Assembly: GCF_010668805.1 (NCBI RefSeq)
Contig: NZ_WUFT01000024.1
Location: forward strand, 22,333 to 86,332
From: Rhizobium phaseoli
GTDB taxonomy: Bacteria; Pseudomonadota; Alphaproteobacteria; Rhizobiales; Rhizobiaceae
Direction of reading: 5' to 3'
Length of the DNA stretch: 64,000 nt
Under the pieces are notes generated by a model that saw only the letters and a list, made by a program, of their open reading frames with translations, did no database searches and was not told the DNA's origin. Positions 53,387 through 62,877 of this stretch are shown one piece after another. The number at the start of each line of letters is the position of its first letter. Positions within the stretch are counted from its first letter, which is position 1. The position numbers and the translations under genes are program-made.

Positions 53387-54588
53387 TCGCCGGGCCGCGC
53401 CGCCCGCCAGACCAGGGGAACCAGCACCAGGGCGGCGGCCGGCAGCACGATCCAGTTGATCGTCTCCCAGCCGGAGCTATGGAGAAGCGACCCGGCGGAG
53501 AAGGACGCGCAGGCGACGGTACCAAAGACCAGGAAGTCGTTTGCACCCTGCACCTTGCTGCGTTCGGCCGGCGTATGGCAGTCGGCCACCATGGCGGTTG
53601 CGCCGATGAAGCCGAAGTTCCAGCCGATTCCGAGCAGAACCAGCGAGAGCCAGAAATGGGCGATGTCGAAGCCGGAGAGCGCGACGGCGGCCGAGCAGCC
53701 GATGAGCAGGAGGCCGACGGCCGCGACCCGTTCCTTGCCGAAGCGCACCATCAGGCGGCCGGTGACGAAGCTCGGCGCATACATGGCGAGAATATGCCAT
53801 TGGATGCCCAATGCTGCCTGGTCGATCGAATGACCATGCCCGACTATGGCGATCGGTGACGCGGTCATCACGAAAGTCATCAAGCCGTAGGAGACGACTC
53901 CGGTTGCGATGGCGAGAAGATAGCGCGGCGATGTGAGGATCTGGACAAGCGGCCGCTCCAGAGCGCTTTCCGACGCGTGAGCCGTCGGCGGCGTCGATGT
54001 GCGAAGCATCAGCAGCACAGGAAACGCCAGGGCGGCGAGAACGGCCTGGCTGAGGAAGCTCCCGGCGAAGGGTGTCCCCGGCAGAGCGTCGCGCGTCCAG
54101 ATGACGAGCTGCGGGCCAATGATCGCGGCGATCAGGCCGCCGACCATGACGCGGGCGATCGCCTTGTGGCTCTGCGCTGCGGTGGCGTTGTCGGTCGCGG
54201 CGAACCGGTAGCTCTGCACATAGGAGGAATAGAAGCCGGCGAGGCAGGTGCCGAGACAGAAGACCAGGAAGCTGGAGAGCACGATCCCCAGCGCCGCGAT
54301 CAGGCCCGAAACCATGCCGATCACCGAGCCCAGCAGATATCCGGGCTTGCGTCCGAACCGACGCATCACCCAGGCGGCAGGGAGCGTCCCGAGCGCCAGC
54401 CCAAGGCTGAGAAGGCTGACGGGAAGCGTGACGAGATCGGGATCGGTCGACAAATGCTGCCCGACCAGACCGCCGAGCGAGACGATGATCGGAGCATTGG
54501 CGCCACCGAAGGCCTGCGCAATGGTAAGTACCCAGGAGTTGCGCTTTGCGGCTGCCGGGTCGGCCGAGGCTTGCTTTATGACGTTCAT
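53359..54588 (-). CDS. MFS transporter, last gene of the SDR-cupin-amine oxidase operon
   Basis: A 409-residue, 12-helix major facilitator protein, with the loop MRRFGRKPGYLLGSVIG and the late DCHTPAERSKVQGANDF. It starts at 54588 (MNVIKQASADP), overlapping the amine oxidase stop by four bases. As last gene of a coupled operon it should import the substrate of, or export a product of, the oxidase and dehydrogenase. Its stop lies 28 bases inside the convergent regulator gene. Confidence 0.9.
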   Translation of the reverse strand: MNVIKQASADPAAAKRNSWVLTIAQAFGGANAPIIVSLGGLVGQHLSTDPDLVTLPVSLLSLGLALGTLPAAWVMRRFGRKPGYLLGSVIGMVSGLIAALGIVLSSFLVFCLGTCLAGFYSSYVQSYRFAATDNATAAQSHKAIARVMVGGLIAAIIGPQLVIWTRDALPGTPFAGSFLSQAVLAALAFPVLLMLRTSTPPTAHASESALERPLVQILTSPRYLLAIATGVVSYGLMTFVMTASPIAIVGHGHSIDQAALGIQWHILAMYAPSFVTGRLMVRFGKERVAAVGLLLIGCSAAVALSGFDIAHFWLSLVLLGIGWNFGFIGATAMVADCHTPAERSKVQGANDFLVFGTVACASFSAGSLLHSSGWETINWIVLPAAALVLVPLVWRAARPGDHSGRPALR

Positions 54589-55688
54589 CTGGAATCCATC
54601 TTCGACAGAATGTCGGCGACCGCGCGACCGGCAGCGACGACTGCGCCGGCGAGATAACCAGGTTCGGAAGGACTTGTCTCGCTGCCGGCCAGGATGAGGC
54701 GGTCCTTCCACAGGCCAGACACCCATTGCGAGCTTCCCGGCAGCGGATGCGCCCCGCCGACACGATCGGCGGCGGTGGCTGTCAGCGGATCGGCTGCCCA
54801 GTCCTTCAACAGAACCGCCCGAGGTTTGAGGGCAGCGGAGCCGAACAATTTGGCGAGCTGTGCCAGGCAGGCTTGTTTCAACATCTCCTCGCCGAGCGCG
54901 GCGCGCTGATCGGCGCCGACCCCTGGGAAGCCGAAGAGGGCGGCCTTGCCCGAGGCGGTCGTCGCGTCATGAATTTCCACCAGCGGTCCGACCATGCTTT
55001 GCGCGGTGCCTGACAACTCGGCTGTTTGCCAGAATGCTTCGTCGTAGACGGCGAAGAACTTCGCGTGCGGAGCCATCCATGTGGCTGTGTCGCGCCAGCG
55101 GGCAGCGATTGCCGGATCCTGTTCCGGGCTGAAGCTTACCGTCGCTTCCAGCAGCCGCGGCGGGAGGGCGGCGACAACCTGCTCCGCCTGGAGGACGTCG
55201 CGACTGACCCGCCCTCTTTCGACGGTGAGCTCAACCCCGGTGCCGGAGAGTGCCATCGCCGTCACCGTCGCATCGCGGAGGATCCGGTCGGCGGGGATGT
55301 CGCGCGCCAATGCGCGCACCGCCGATGCCATGCCGCCGGAAAGCCGCATCGACTGCTGCTCCACCATTGTGGGCCGGTAGCGCTGCGGCGTCTCCCGGGA
55401 CATCCTTTCGATGATCACGTCGCCCTCGCTGTTTTGCGCGAAGGAATGCAGGCCGAGTTCGCCGATCAGCGTCTCCATCGGCGGCTGCATCCGCGGCCAG
55501 TACCAGGACGGGCCGAGGTCGAAGCCGTCTTCCGCCGGCATGCCGGTTTCATCGGCCGTCAGAATGCGGCCGCCCAGCCGATCCCGCGCTTCGAGAACGA
55601 TCACATCGATACCCGAAGCATGGAGCGCGCGGGCCGCATAAAGGCCGGCGAGGCCGGCACCGACGACGGCTACTCTGCATGCCTTCAT
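54585..55688 (-). CDS. FAD-dependent amine oxidase family protein
   Basis: A 367-residue flavin amine oxidase. The FAD fold shows VAVVGAGLAGLYAARAL, then VIVLEARDRLGGRI, and at the C-terminus ILAGSETSPSEPGYLAGAV. It is shorter than typical monoamine oxidases (about 450 residues). No signal peptide or membrane anchor. It is coupled by overlaps to the cupin gene before it and the MFS gene after it. The substrate is unknown; an amine is the default guess. Confidence 0.88.
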   Translation of the reverse strand: MKACRVAVVGAGLAGLYAARALHASGIDVIVLEARDRLGGRILTADETGMPAEDGFDLGPSWYWPRMQPPMETLIGELGLHSFAQNSEGDVIIERMSRETPQRYRPTMVEQQSMRLSGGMASAVRALARDIPADRILRDATVTAMALSGTGVELTVERGRVSRDVLQAEQVVAALPPRLLEATVSFSPEQDPAIAARWRDTATWMAPHAKFFAVYDEAFWQTAELSGTAQSMVGPLVEIHDATTASGKAALFGFPGVGADQRAALGEEMLKQACLAQLAKLFGSAALKPRAVLLKDWAADPLTATAADRVGGAHPLPGSSQWVSGLWKDRLILAGSETSPSEPGYLAGAVVAAGRAVADILSKMDSR

Positions 55689-56389
55689 CTCGCCTGTCCT
55701 TTGTCGTCGGCCTGGTCGAAGCTGCAGACGTCGTTGTGAAGCAGAGGGGCCGACTTGTACCAGACCTTTGCGCCGTGATCTCCGACCCGCGCGCGGAATA
55801 TTTGCCCACGGGGAAGGCGCAGCCAGCTCCAGCGTTCAAGTGTGTCGCCGGCCTCAGTCAGGGAGCCGTCGATCACCAGCAGCTCAAGTCCTTGGAGATT
55901 GGCGAGTTCGATGTCGGCGTGTGCCTGCCAGTCCTCGAGCATCACACGCTCGTCTGCTCCATCGAAAAGGGTTGTTGACGACATCACCGCATCGCCAAGC
56001 CCGCCGCTTCGACCTTGACCGGGCAGGCGGACGATCCGTTCCCGGTCGCCTTGCTTGAACTGCCAGAGCTTGACGAGGATCACGCATCCGTCCTCGCTTC
56101 CCGGCGCATGCCCGGTTCCGGGAGGATTTCGAACGTAGCTGCCGGTAGGAAAGTCGCCGCTCTCGTCCTGAAAGACGCCGTCCAGAACGAAAAACTCTTC
56201 GCCGCCTGGATGTTCGTGATGCGGGAAGCGGCTGCCGGCCGCATAGCGCACGATCGAGGTGGCGCGGGCCTTTTCGCCGCCGATGCGAAACAGCATCCGC
56301 CGATCCACGCCTTTGGTGGGGCTCGGCATCCATTCGAGCCGGCCGGCATGGACGAGGGCACGCTCGGAGAGGTCGTTGTTGAGCAACAT
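55685..56389 (-). CDS. ChrR-like cupin protein
   Basis: A 234-residue double-cupin protein. The first cupin has a metal-type site (HHEHPGGEEFFVLDG, then RNPPGTGHAPG), like the C-terminal domain of the anti-sigma factor ChrR. The second (about 165-234) is degenerate. There is no zinc-binding anti-sigma N-terminus, so it is likely an enzyme or sensor rather than ChrR itself. It starts two bases after the SDR stop codon and overlaps the amine oxidase gene by four bases. Confidence 0.85.
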   Translation of the reverse strand: MLLNNDLSERALVHAGRLEWMPSPTKGVDRRMLFRIGGEKARATSIVRYAAGSRFPHHEHPGGEEFFVLDGVFQDESGDFPTGSYVRNPPGTGHAPGSEDGCVILVKLWQFKQGDRERIVRLPGQGRSGGLGDAVMSSTTLFDGADERVMLEDWQAHADIELANLQGLELLVIDGSLTEAGDTLERWSWLRLPRGQIFRARVGDHGAKVWYKSAPLLHNDVCSFDQADDKGQAR

Positions 56390-56391
56390 GG

Positions 56392-57135
56392 TCAAAGCTC
56401 CGATCTGCCGCCGTCGACGACGATCTCGGCGCCGAGCATATAGCTCGACGCGTCGCTGGCAAGGAAGCAAACAGCGGCTGCGATCTCCTCCGGCCTGCCC
56501 ATGCGCCCGATCGGCACCTGTGCGCCGACCCGCTCCGCATAGGCGCGAAACTCTTCCTCGGTCTGGTTCTTTCCACGGTGAATAGGTGTCTCGATCGAGC
56601 CGGGGCTGACGGCATTCACCCGGATCTTGCGGTCTATCAGTTCGGCAGACATCGTCCGGGCGAAGGAGCGAACGGCCGCCTTGGAAGCGGAAAGGACCGC
56701 CCGTCCCGGCGTGCCGACCTGGTTCAGCCAGGAGGTGTTCAGAATAATCGAGCTGCCCTCACGCATCAGCGGCAGGACAGCCTGCACCGTGAAGAAGACA
56801 CCTTTCACGTTCGCGTCCATGATCGTGTCGTAGGTCTCTTCCTCCGTGGTTGCGAGCGGCGTACCGAGCGCCACGCCGGCATTTGCGAAAAGAATATCCA
56901 GCGACCCGAACGCATGCTGAAGCTCTTCTCGCATGCGCTTCAGATCATCAATCGACGATATGTCGGCACGGATTGCAACGGCATTGCCGCCCAAATCATC
57001 CACGGCGTTGTCGAGCTTCTCCTGCGATCTGCCGGTAATGGCCACCCGTGCACCGCCATCGCGCAATTGCCTTGCAGCCGCGAGACCGATCCCGCTCGAG
57101 CCGCCAGTGATCAACGCCGTCTTTTCCTGAAACAT
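56392..57135 (-). CDS. Short-chain dehydrogenase/reductase with altered active site
   Basis: A 247-residue SDR. The cofactor motif is TGGSSGIG, with Arg37 after strand 2 suggesting NADP; NAG is in LFANAGVAL. Catalytic Ser135 and Lys152 are in place, but the catalytic tyrosine is Leu148 (RAVLSASKAA in place of the usual YSASK). The codon is CTT on the minus strand. The protein may be inactive as a dehydrogenase or use another mechanism. It is the first gene of a four-gene operon divergent from a LysR regulator. Confidence 0.88.
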   Translation of the reverse strand: MFQEKTALITGGSSGIGLAAARQLRDGGARVAITGRSQEKLDNAVDDLGGNAVAIRADISSIDDLKRMREELQHAFGSLDILFANAGVALGTPLATTEEETYDTIMDANVKGVFFTVQAVLPLMREGSSIILNTSWLNQVGTPGRAVLSASKAAVRSFARTMSAELIDRKIRVNAVSPGSIETPIHRGKNQTEEEFRAYAERVGAQVPIGRMGRPEEIAAAVCFLASDASSYMLGAEIVVDGGRSEL

Positions 57136-57229
57136 CGTCGCAAACCTCTTTGTCTTTCCTCCAGCGTAGCGCCCGAGATTGCATTAGCGAGGAAAACCGG
57201 GCATACCGAAAAGAAAGAAAATCTTTGTC

Positions 57230-58144
57230 GTGAGCTTGATGAGAGACCTGACCAGATTGAAGTCCCTGCAGGCGCTGGAGGCTTCCGCGAGACATGGCAG
57301 CTTCGTCGGTGCGGCAGCCGAGCTGGATGTCACGCCTCCGGCCGTCGGGCAGCTCGTCCGTTCGCTGGAGGATTGGGTCGGCTATCCGCTGTTCAGAAGA
57401 AGGCGCTCCGGCGCCGAAAGGCTGACCCCCGTCGACGAGGCCGAGGATGCGCTCAATGATATCGCGGAAGGGCTCGATCGTCTCGAAACCGGGCTGCGGA
57501 AGCTTCGCGGCAGGAAGGCCCGGTCGGTCGTGGTGGTTACGGCGTCCCAGGCGCTGGTTGCCAACTGGCTGCTGGCAAGATTGGACGACTTCTCGACGAA
57601 CTACCCGACGATCGATGTCCGGCTTGATGTCTCCGACAGGGTCATCGATCTGGCCCAGGGCGAGGCCGATATTGGCATACGCTGTGGTCTTGGTGCCTGG
57701 AAGGGTGTGAAATCGACGTTCCTCATGAGCGAGGAAATTATCGCTGTTTGCCACAATCGGCTGCTCAAGGCGGATCGGGAGGTGACCGCCGGCTGGATCG
57801 TCGAACAGACGCTGATCCATGACGGCACGCCGCATCCGGGCGGCAACTTTCCGACATGGGCGGAATGGCTGGCCAAATCCGGCGCAAACCAGGTTCCGGC
57901 AGAACGCGGGCTGAAGATCAATTCCACGGCGGCAGTGATCCAGGCTGCCGTCGCGGCGAGGGGCGTTGCCCTCGTGCGCAAGGCGCTCGTGGCACAGGAA
58001 CTCGACAGCGGCAGGCTGGTCCATCTGTTGCCGGATGTCCGCTGGCCTGTGAAGTGGGCGTATTACATCGTCGCAGCGCCAAAGGCGTTGCGTCGATACG
58101 AGGTTGCAGCCTTTCACGACTGGCTGGCCTCGCGCCCGAGATAG
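57230..58144 (+). CDS. LysR family transcriptional regulator (GcvA-like)
   Basis: A 304-residue LysR regulator. The helix-turn-helix is LQALEASARHGSFVGAAAELDVTPPAVGQLV, read in pieces at residues 13-40, followed by the effector-binding domain with TASQALVANWLLARLDDF and ADIGIRCGLG. The start is GTG at 57230 or ATG at 57239; neither has a strong ribosome-binding site. It is divergent from the SDR-cupin-amine oxidase-MFS operon, separated by 94 bases, and is its probable regulator. Confidence 0.88.
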   Translation: MSLMRDLTRLKSLQALEASARHGSFVGAAAELDVTPPAVGQLVRSLEDWVGYPLFRRRRSGAERLTPVDEAEDALNDIAEGLDRLETGLRKLRGRKARSVVVVTASQALVANWLLARLDDFSTNYPTIDVRLDVSDRVIDLAQGEADIGIRCGLGAWKGVKSTFLMSEEIIAVCHNRLLKADREVTAGWIVEQTLIHDGTPHPGGNFPTWAEWLAKSGANQVPAERGLKINSTAAVIQAAVAARGVALVRKALVAQELDSGRLVHLLPDVRWPVKWAYYIVAAPKALRRYEVAAFHDWLASRPR

Positions 58145-58181
58145 ACGCCGAGGAGTAATCCCGAACGAAAGACTACTCGCT

Positions 58182-58862
58182 TCAAACAGCCATATTCGAC
58201 GCTGCCGACATCACTTCCCGAGGGGCCGGACCACCGAACATATGACGGCCGCCGTCCTCGACTTCGGTGAAACACCAGCGCACGACGCCATCTCGATCGA
58301 GCAGGAATTCGCCGACGAGCTGACCGTGGCCGGTCGCAATCATCTGCGTGTCATCCTCGGTGAATTCGTAGCCATCGGCCTTGTCGAGATAGTCCACCGC
58401 CGCCATCACGTCCATCGGCTCGGGGAGCTCACCGGGCATGTCGATGCGCATCGAGGTCACCGTGCTCATGCTGAGCTTGTGCGGCCAGTCATTCTCGGCT
58501 TCGGTGAACTGGACATTCGGCAGGCCGAACGCCCTGTGCGACATCCGCTCGGGGTCGGAGGCCGCCAGCAGGTTGGGAAGCGGGTGGTAACGGAAATAGA
58601 GGCGGGCGCGCTCGATTGGGGTATTCACGACAGTCAGGCTGTCGATGCCCTTTTCCTGCAAAGCTCCGGTGAGTTCGGCCATGGCGGCGATCTGCCGGCG
58701 GCAGAAGGGGCAATGCAGTCCGCGGAACAGCCCGACAAGCACCGGCTTCTGACCGCGAAAATCATCGATGGCGATCTTGCCCTGGCGGGTGATCGCATCC
58801 AACACCACGTTCGGCGCGCGATCTCCAGGCTGCAATGGTCTTTCCGAGTGGTTCTCCTGCAT
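58182..58862 (-). CDS. Peroxiredoxin-like (AhpC/TSA) family protein
   Basis: A 226-residue thioredoxin-fold protein. The active-site segment FRGLHCPFCRRQIAAM holds a CxxC pair rather than a single peroxidatic cysteine, so a reductase or peroxidase role is possible. It lacks any signal peptide. It is convergent with the LysR gene and 72 bases upstream of the cyclase gene's stop, on the same strand. Confidence 0.86.
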   Translation of the reverse strand: MQENHSERPLQPGDRAPNVVLDAITRQGKIAIDDFRGQKPVLVGLFRGLHCPFCRRQIAAMAELTGALQEKGIDSLTVVNTPIERARLYFRYHPLPNLLAASDPERMSHRAFGLPNVQFTEAENDWPHKLSMSTVTSMRIDMPGELPEPMDVMAAVDYLDKADGYEFTEDDTQMIATGHGQLVGEFLLDRDGVVRWCFTEVEDGGRHMFGGPAPREVMSAASNMAV

Positions 58863-58934
58863 GATTAATTCCTCCCTTTATCTGTTTGACTTGATTTGAC
58901 TAACCGATCTTCGGAAGTTGCGCCGAGAGGAGGA

Positions 58935-61900
58935 TCAGTCGAGGAACGGTAAGACGACGAGTGTGCCTGGATCGAGGTTGTGGCGAATGCACACATCCTG
59001 TGCCAGCGTGAAATACCGCTCCGCCTCGTCCATGTCGTCATGCTCGAGGCTCAGTGTCGCCAAGCCATCATAGCACGGAAAGAGCAGTTGCGGCTCGTCA
59101 ATTTCCTTCGCAACCTCAAGGGCTTCCTCGTAATACTTACGAGCTAGCTTCGGCTGGCCGTGGCACTGATGAATCTGCCCGAGGACGATCAGCGGCACGG
59201 AAAGATGATCGCGCTGATCGAGAGCCCGGTCGATTTCGATGGCCTTCTCCGCCGCCGGAACACCCTCGGCCGCGCATCGATCGGTAAAGGTGCAGCAGGA
59301 AACCGCGAGATTTGCGAGAAGTCGCGCCTGGAAGCCGAGATCGCCGATACGGGTGGCGACCTCCAGTCCGCGCCGGCAGATTCTGATTGCGTTGGCCGGA
59401 TCGATGATCGTGTAGAGAACCCCGAGATTGGAATAGGCGCGGCACGCTGCACTTTGCAGATCGGCCTGTTCGGCGACTGAAAGGCTGCGCTCGACTTCCT
59501 GCACGGCCTCGCGGCGGCGTCCGAGCCGCGCCAGTGCCGCACCCTTGGTGTTCAGCGCCTCCGCCATTGCGCGCGCCGCCTCCCGTCCAGCCTCGGTCGT
59601 TCCGTCGACTGGTAGCGTCTGCAGGCATTGCAGCGCCTGCGTCGCCCACTCGGCGGCAGCAGCCTGATCGCCCATGCGGAAGGCCAGATGGCCGCGCTCC
59701 TGCAGGAGATGCGCATGTTCGACCGGCGCATCGATCGTCGCGATCATCGCTTCGGCCGCGGCGCAATGGGTCTCCGCCTGGTCGCGGCGCCCTGCATCAA
59801 GATGCAGACGGCCGATCTTCCGCAATATCTTCGCCGCGGCAATCCGATCGTCCTTGGTACGGTGGATCGCAAGCGCACTATGATAGTGGTTCAAGGCATC
59901 GTCGCGCCGGCCGGCAGGGCCACAGAGATCGGCAAGACGCTCCAGCAGCGCCAATTGTTCCGGCGTCACCTCCGGCTCGTTGGCGAAGGCGGCAAGAGCT
60001 TGACGGTAAAGGCGCATCGCATCGTCATTGGCGTGGGTTTTGCGCGCCAGATCGCCCGCCGCCATCAGATAACCGGCTCCCTTGGCTTTTTCGGTGGTCA
60101 GGCTGAAGTGATGGCCGAGCTGCGCCAGATGTTCCTGCCGATCGGGCGCCGCGCCATATTGGCGTTCCAGAACCCGGCCAATCCGAAGATGAAGCTCCAT
60201 GCGCCGCTGCAGCAGGAGATTATGGTAGATGACGTCGTGCATCAGTGTCTGGCTGAAGCGATAGCCCGGTGACCCGGCCACATCGGGGCCGCGCAACTCC
60301 TCGATGATATTGCCCTCGCAGAGATAATCCAGCGCCGCATCGATGGCGGCCGGGTCGGTGGTGACGGTGCGGAGCAGGGCGGTATCGAACTTCGGGCCGA
60401 CGACCGACGCCTCCTGCGCCAACCGTCTTATCTCGAGTGGCAGGCGATCGACGCGGGCAAGCAGCAGCGCCTGCAGATTGACCGGGATATCGACATCCCC
60501 GTCTTCGGTTGCGACATGCCAACGCTGACCGTCATTGTGCAGCGTGCCAATGTCGATCAGTGCTCTCAGGATTTCTTCGATGAACAGCGGATTTCCGCCG
60601 GCGCGGTCGAGAATGCGCTTACGCATCGTCACCGGCAGTTTGCCATGACCCTCGCCAAAAAAGGCAGCAAGCAGCTTCTGTCCGTCGGCTGCAAAGAGCG
60701 GGTCAAGACGTTGTACGGTGACGTTGACGCGATTGGAGTTCAACGGGTCGGTCTGCGATGTCGGCCGGTAGATCGCCATCAGCATCAGCCGGCTGCGCTC
60801 CAGCCGATCCATCATGTAGCGAAGCACTTCCAGCGAGGCAGCGTCCGCCCAGTGCAGATCCTCGATGACGAGCAGCAGGGGACCTTGCGCCAGCCGACGC
60901 TCGAAAATGGTGCGCACCGCATAGAAGATCTGTCGCCGCAACTGTTCCGGCTCGATGTGCCGCAACGCTCCATCGGGATCACCGAGGCCGAGGACATGCA
61001 GAAAGAGCGGCAAAAGTCCCTCGACATCCTCCTGCGTGAGATCGAGCGCGCGGAAGCCTGTCGTCAGCAGTTGCCGGGTCTTGTCGAGATCATCCCGCTC
61101 GCCGATGCCGTAAGCGCTGCGCACGACCGCGGCGAGCGTGCCATAGGATTGTTCGCCGAGAGGAGAGCAGGTGGCTTTGCGGATGGCAAGGCCCGGGAAC
61201 CGGGTCGGATCGCCGGCGGTGCCGACGAACTCTGCGACCAGCCGCGATTTGCCGATGCCGGCCTCGCCGATCAGGCGGACAAGCTGCGCCGCACCGCCAC
61301 AGGCGAGATCGAGGCATGTCAGCAACCGCGACAGCTCCGTATCCCGTCCGACCATCGGCGCCTGAAGGCCGAAACTTTCGAGCCCGCGCGCCGTATGCGG
61401 CGCTTCCAGCAGCCCCGTCAACCGATGGACGACGACATCTCCGCTTTTGCCGCGCAGCGCCTGCGCGCCAAGACTATCGAAGGCAAAGGCATGGCGGGTG
61501 AGGCGATAGGTCAGTGGCCCCACAAGGATATCGTTTTCGCCGGCCATCGATTGTAGGCGCTGGGCAGTGTTCACCGTGTCGCCGGTTACCGAATAGGATT
61601 TTGTACTGACCGCACCAAAGCCGCCGGTGACGACAGGCCCGCTATTGATGCCGATATGCAGACGCAGCGGCACGCCGGCGCGGGGCCGCCAGCGGTCGCC
61701 GACCACCGTGGCCCGACGGATCATATCGAGTGCAGCACCGAGCGCCCGGACAGGATCGTCCTCATGGGCGACCGGCGCGCCGAACAGCGCCAGCAGCGCA
61801 TCGCCGACGAACTTGTCGACGAAGCCGCCATAGGCCTCGACCGCCTGGGTCATTTCCTCGAATAATTCGTTCTGCAGCACCCGCATGATTTCGGGGTCGA

Positions 61901-62180
61901 TTTGCTCGCTCAGCGTCGTGAAGCCGCAGAGATCGGCAAAGAGCACGGTCACCGGCCGCCGGTCGGCGTCGCCATCGGATTTGGACGGCACCACCTCGGT
62001 GCTTCGTTTCGGCGCAGGCTGGACTTTGCCAGAAATCGACGCGCCGCATTTGGGGCAAAAGGCAAAATCGAGCTGACAAGGATTGCCGCAAGCGGCGCAG
62101 GAAAGAGGCTGCCTTGCGCCACATCGCGGACAGAAGGCAAAACCACTTTGAACATCGAAACCGCAGCCGGCGCACTCCAT
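58935..62180 (-). CDS. Class III adenylate/guanylate cyclase with AAA ATPase and TPR domains
   Basis: A 1081-residue signalling protein. Two zinc ribbons come first (cysteines 3, 6, 17, 20 and 28, 31, 42, 45). The class III cyclase domain (about 75-255) has metal Asp83 in FADLCGF and Asp127 in FVGDALLALFG, transition-state Asn204 and Arg208, and Lys123, the residue that usually selects ATP. An AAA ATPase (Walker A GEAGIGKS at 305-312; LLVIEDLHWAD) and a TPR-rich C-terminus follow. Cyclic AMP output is likely. Its trigger and target are unknown. Confidence 0.9.
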   Translation of the reverse strand: MECAGCGFDVQSGFAFCPRCGARQPLSCAACGNPCQLDFAFCPKCGASISGKVQPAPKRSTEVVPSKSDGDADRRPVTVLFADLCGFTTLSEQIDPEIMRVLQNELFEEMTQAVEAYGGFVDKFVGDALLALFGAPVAHEDDPVRALGAALDMIRRATVVGDRWRPRAGVPLRLHIGINSGPVVTGGFGAVSTKSYSVTGDTVNTAQRLQSMAGENDILVGPLTYRLTRHAFAFDSLGAQALRGKSGDVVVHRLTGLLEAPHTARGLESFGLQAPMVGRDTELSRLLTCLDLACGGAAQLVRLIGEAGIGKSRLVAEFVGTAGDPTRFPGLAIRKATCSPLGEQSYGTLAAVVRSAYGIGERDDLDKTRQLLTTGFRALDLTQEDVEGLLPLFLHVLGLGDPDGALRHIEPEQLRRQIFYAVRTIFERRLAQGPLLLVIEDLHWADAASLEVLRYMMDRLERSRLMLMAIYRPTSQTDPLNSNRVNVTVQRLDPLFAADGQKLLAAFFGEGHGKLPVTMRKRILDRAGGNPLFIEEILRALIDIGTLHNDGQRWHVATEDGDVDIPVNLQALLLARVDRLPLEIRRLAQEASVVGPKFDTALLRTVTTDPAAIDAALDYLCEGNIIEELRGPDVAGSPGYRFSQTLMHDVIYHNLLLQRRMELHLRIGRVLERQYGAAPDRQEHLAQLGHHFSLTTEKAKGAGYLMAAGDLARKTHANDDAMRLYRQALAAFANEPEVTPEQLALLERLADLCGPAGRRDDALNHYHSALAIHRTKDDRIAAAKILRKIGRLHLDAGRRDQAETHCAAAEAMIATIDAPVEHAHLLQERGHLAFRMGDQAAAAEWATQALQCLQTLPVDGTTEAGREAARAMAEALNTKGAALARLGRRREAVQEVERSLSVAEQADLQSAACRAYSNLGVLYTIIDPANAIRICRRGLEVATRIGDLGFQARLLANLAVSCCTFTDRCAAEGVPAAEKAIEIDRALDQRDHLSVPLIVLGQIHQCHGQPKLARKYYEEALEVAKEIDEPQLLFPCYDGLATLSLEHDDMDEAERYFTLAQDVCIRHNLDPGTLVVLPFLD

Positions 62181-62360
62181 CGCACGCGTCCCACGAAGAC
62201 CCGATGTGTGACGGCCAGGTTAGCCGCAACCACGGGCCTTAAATTAGAGAAGTAGCATGAACCTGCTGTCTCGTGCCCGCAAGCATTAAACAGCCGGCGG
62301 AACGGCGGTCGTCGTTGAGTGCCTGGCCGTCCTGAGATCCGTGCCGGACGTCAAACGATG

Positions 62361-62877
62361 TCACCTCGTCCCCGCAAGAAACTGCCGAAATCTTTCGGAT
62401 TTCGGATTGGCGAAAAGTTCGTCAGGTTCGCCCGCTTCTTCGACGACACCCTTGTGAAGAAACACCACTTTGCTGGAGACGTCTCGCGCGAACCCCATCT
62501 CATGGGTTACAACAAGCATGGTTCGACCTTCCTCGGCAAGGGAGCGCATCACTTTGAGCACTTCCCCGACGAGTTCGGGATCGAGCGCAGAGGTCGGCTC
62601 GTCAAACAGCATGACCCTGGCCGTTGCGCGAGCGCGCGAGCGATCGCAGCCCGTTGTTGCTGCCCGCCGGACAAGTGCGCGGGATAGAAATCTCGCTTAT
62701 CGACGATGCCGACCCGTTCGAGCAGAGCTTCAGCCTCCGCGATGCATTCGGCGCGATTGCGTTTCTGCACATGCACCGGTGCTTCGATCACGTTCTCCAG
62801 GATGGTCATATGAGACCAAAGGTTGAAGCTCTGAAACACCATGCCGATGTGTTCGCGCATCCGATCGACCTTTGCTG
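62361..62877 (-). pseudogene. Amino-acid-type ABC transporter ATPase, truncated and frameshifted
   Basis: The C-terminal two-thirds of a HisP/GlnQ-type ATPase. Visible parts are IGMVFQSFNLWSHMTILENV (Q-loop), LSGGQQQRAAIARALAQRP (signature), MLFDEPTSALDPELVGEVL (Walker B) and VVTHEMGFARDV. Walker A is missing because the 5' end is lost near 62877. A frame change of one base, best explained as a one-base deletion near 62620, splits signature and Walker B. No transporter partners are near. It is a decayed fragment. Confidence 0.85.
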
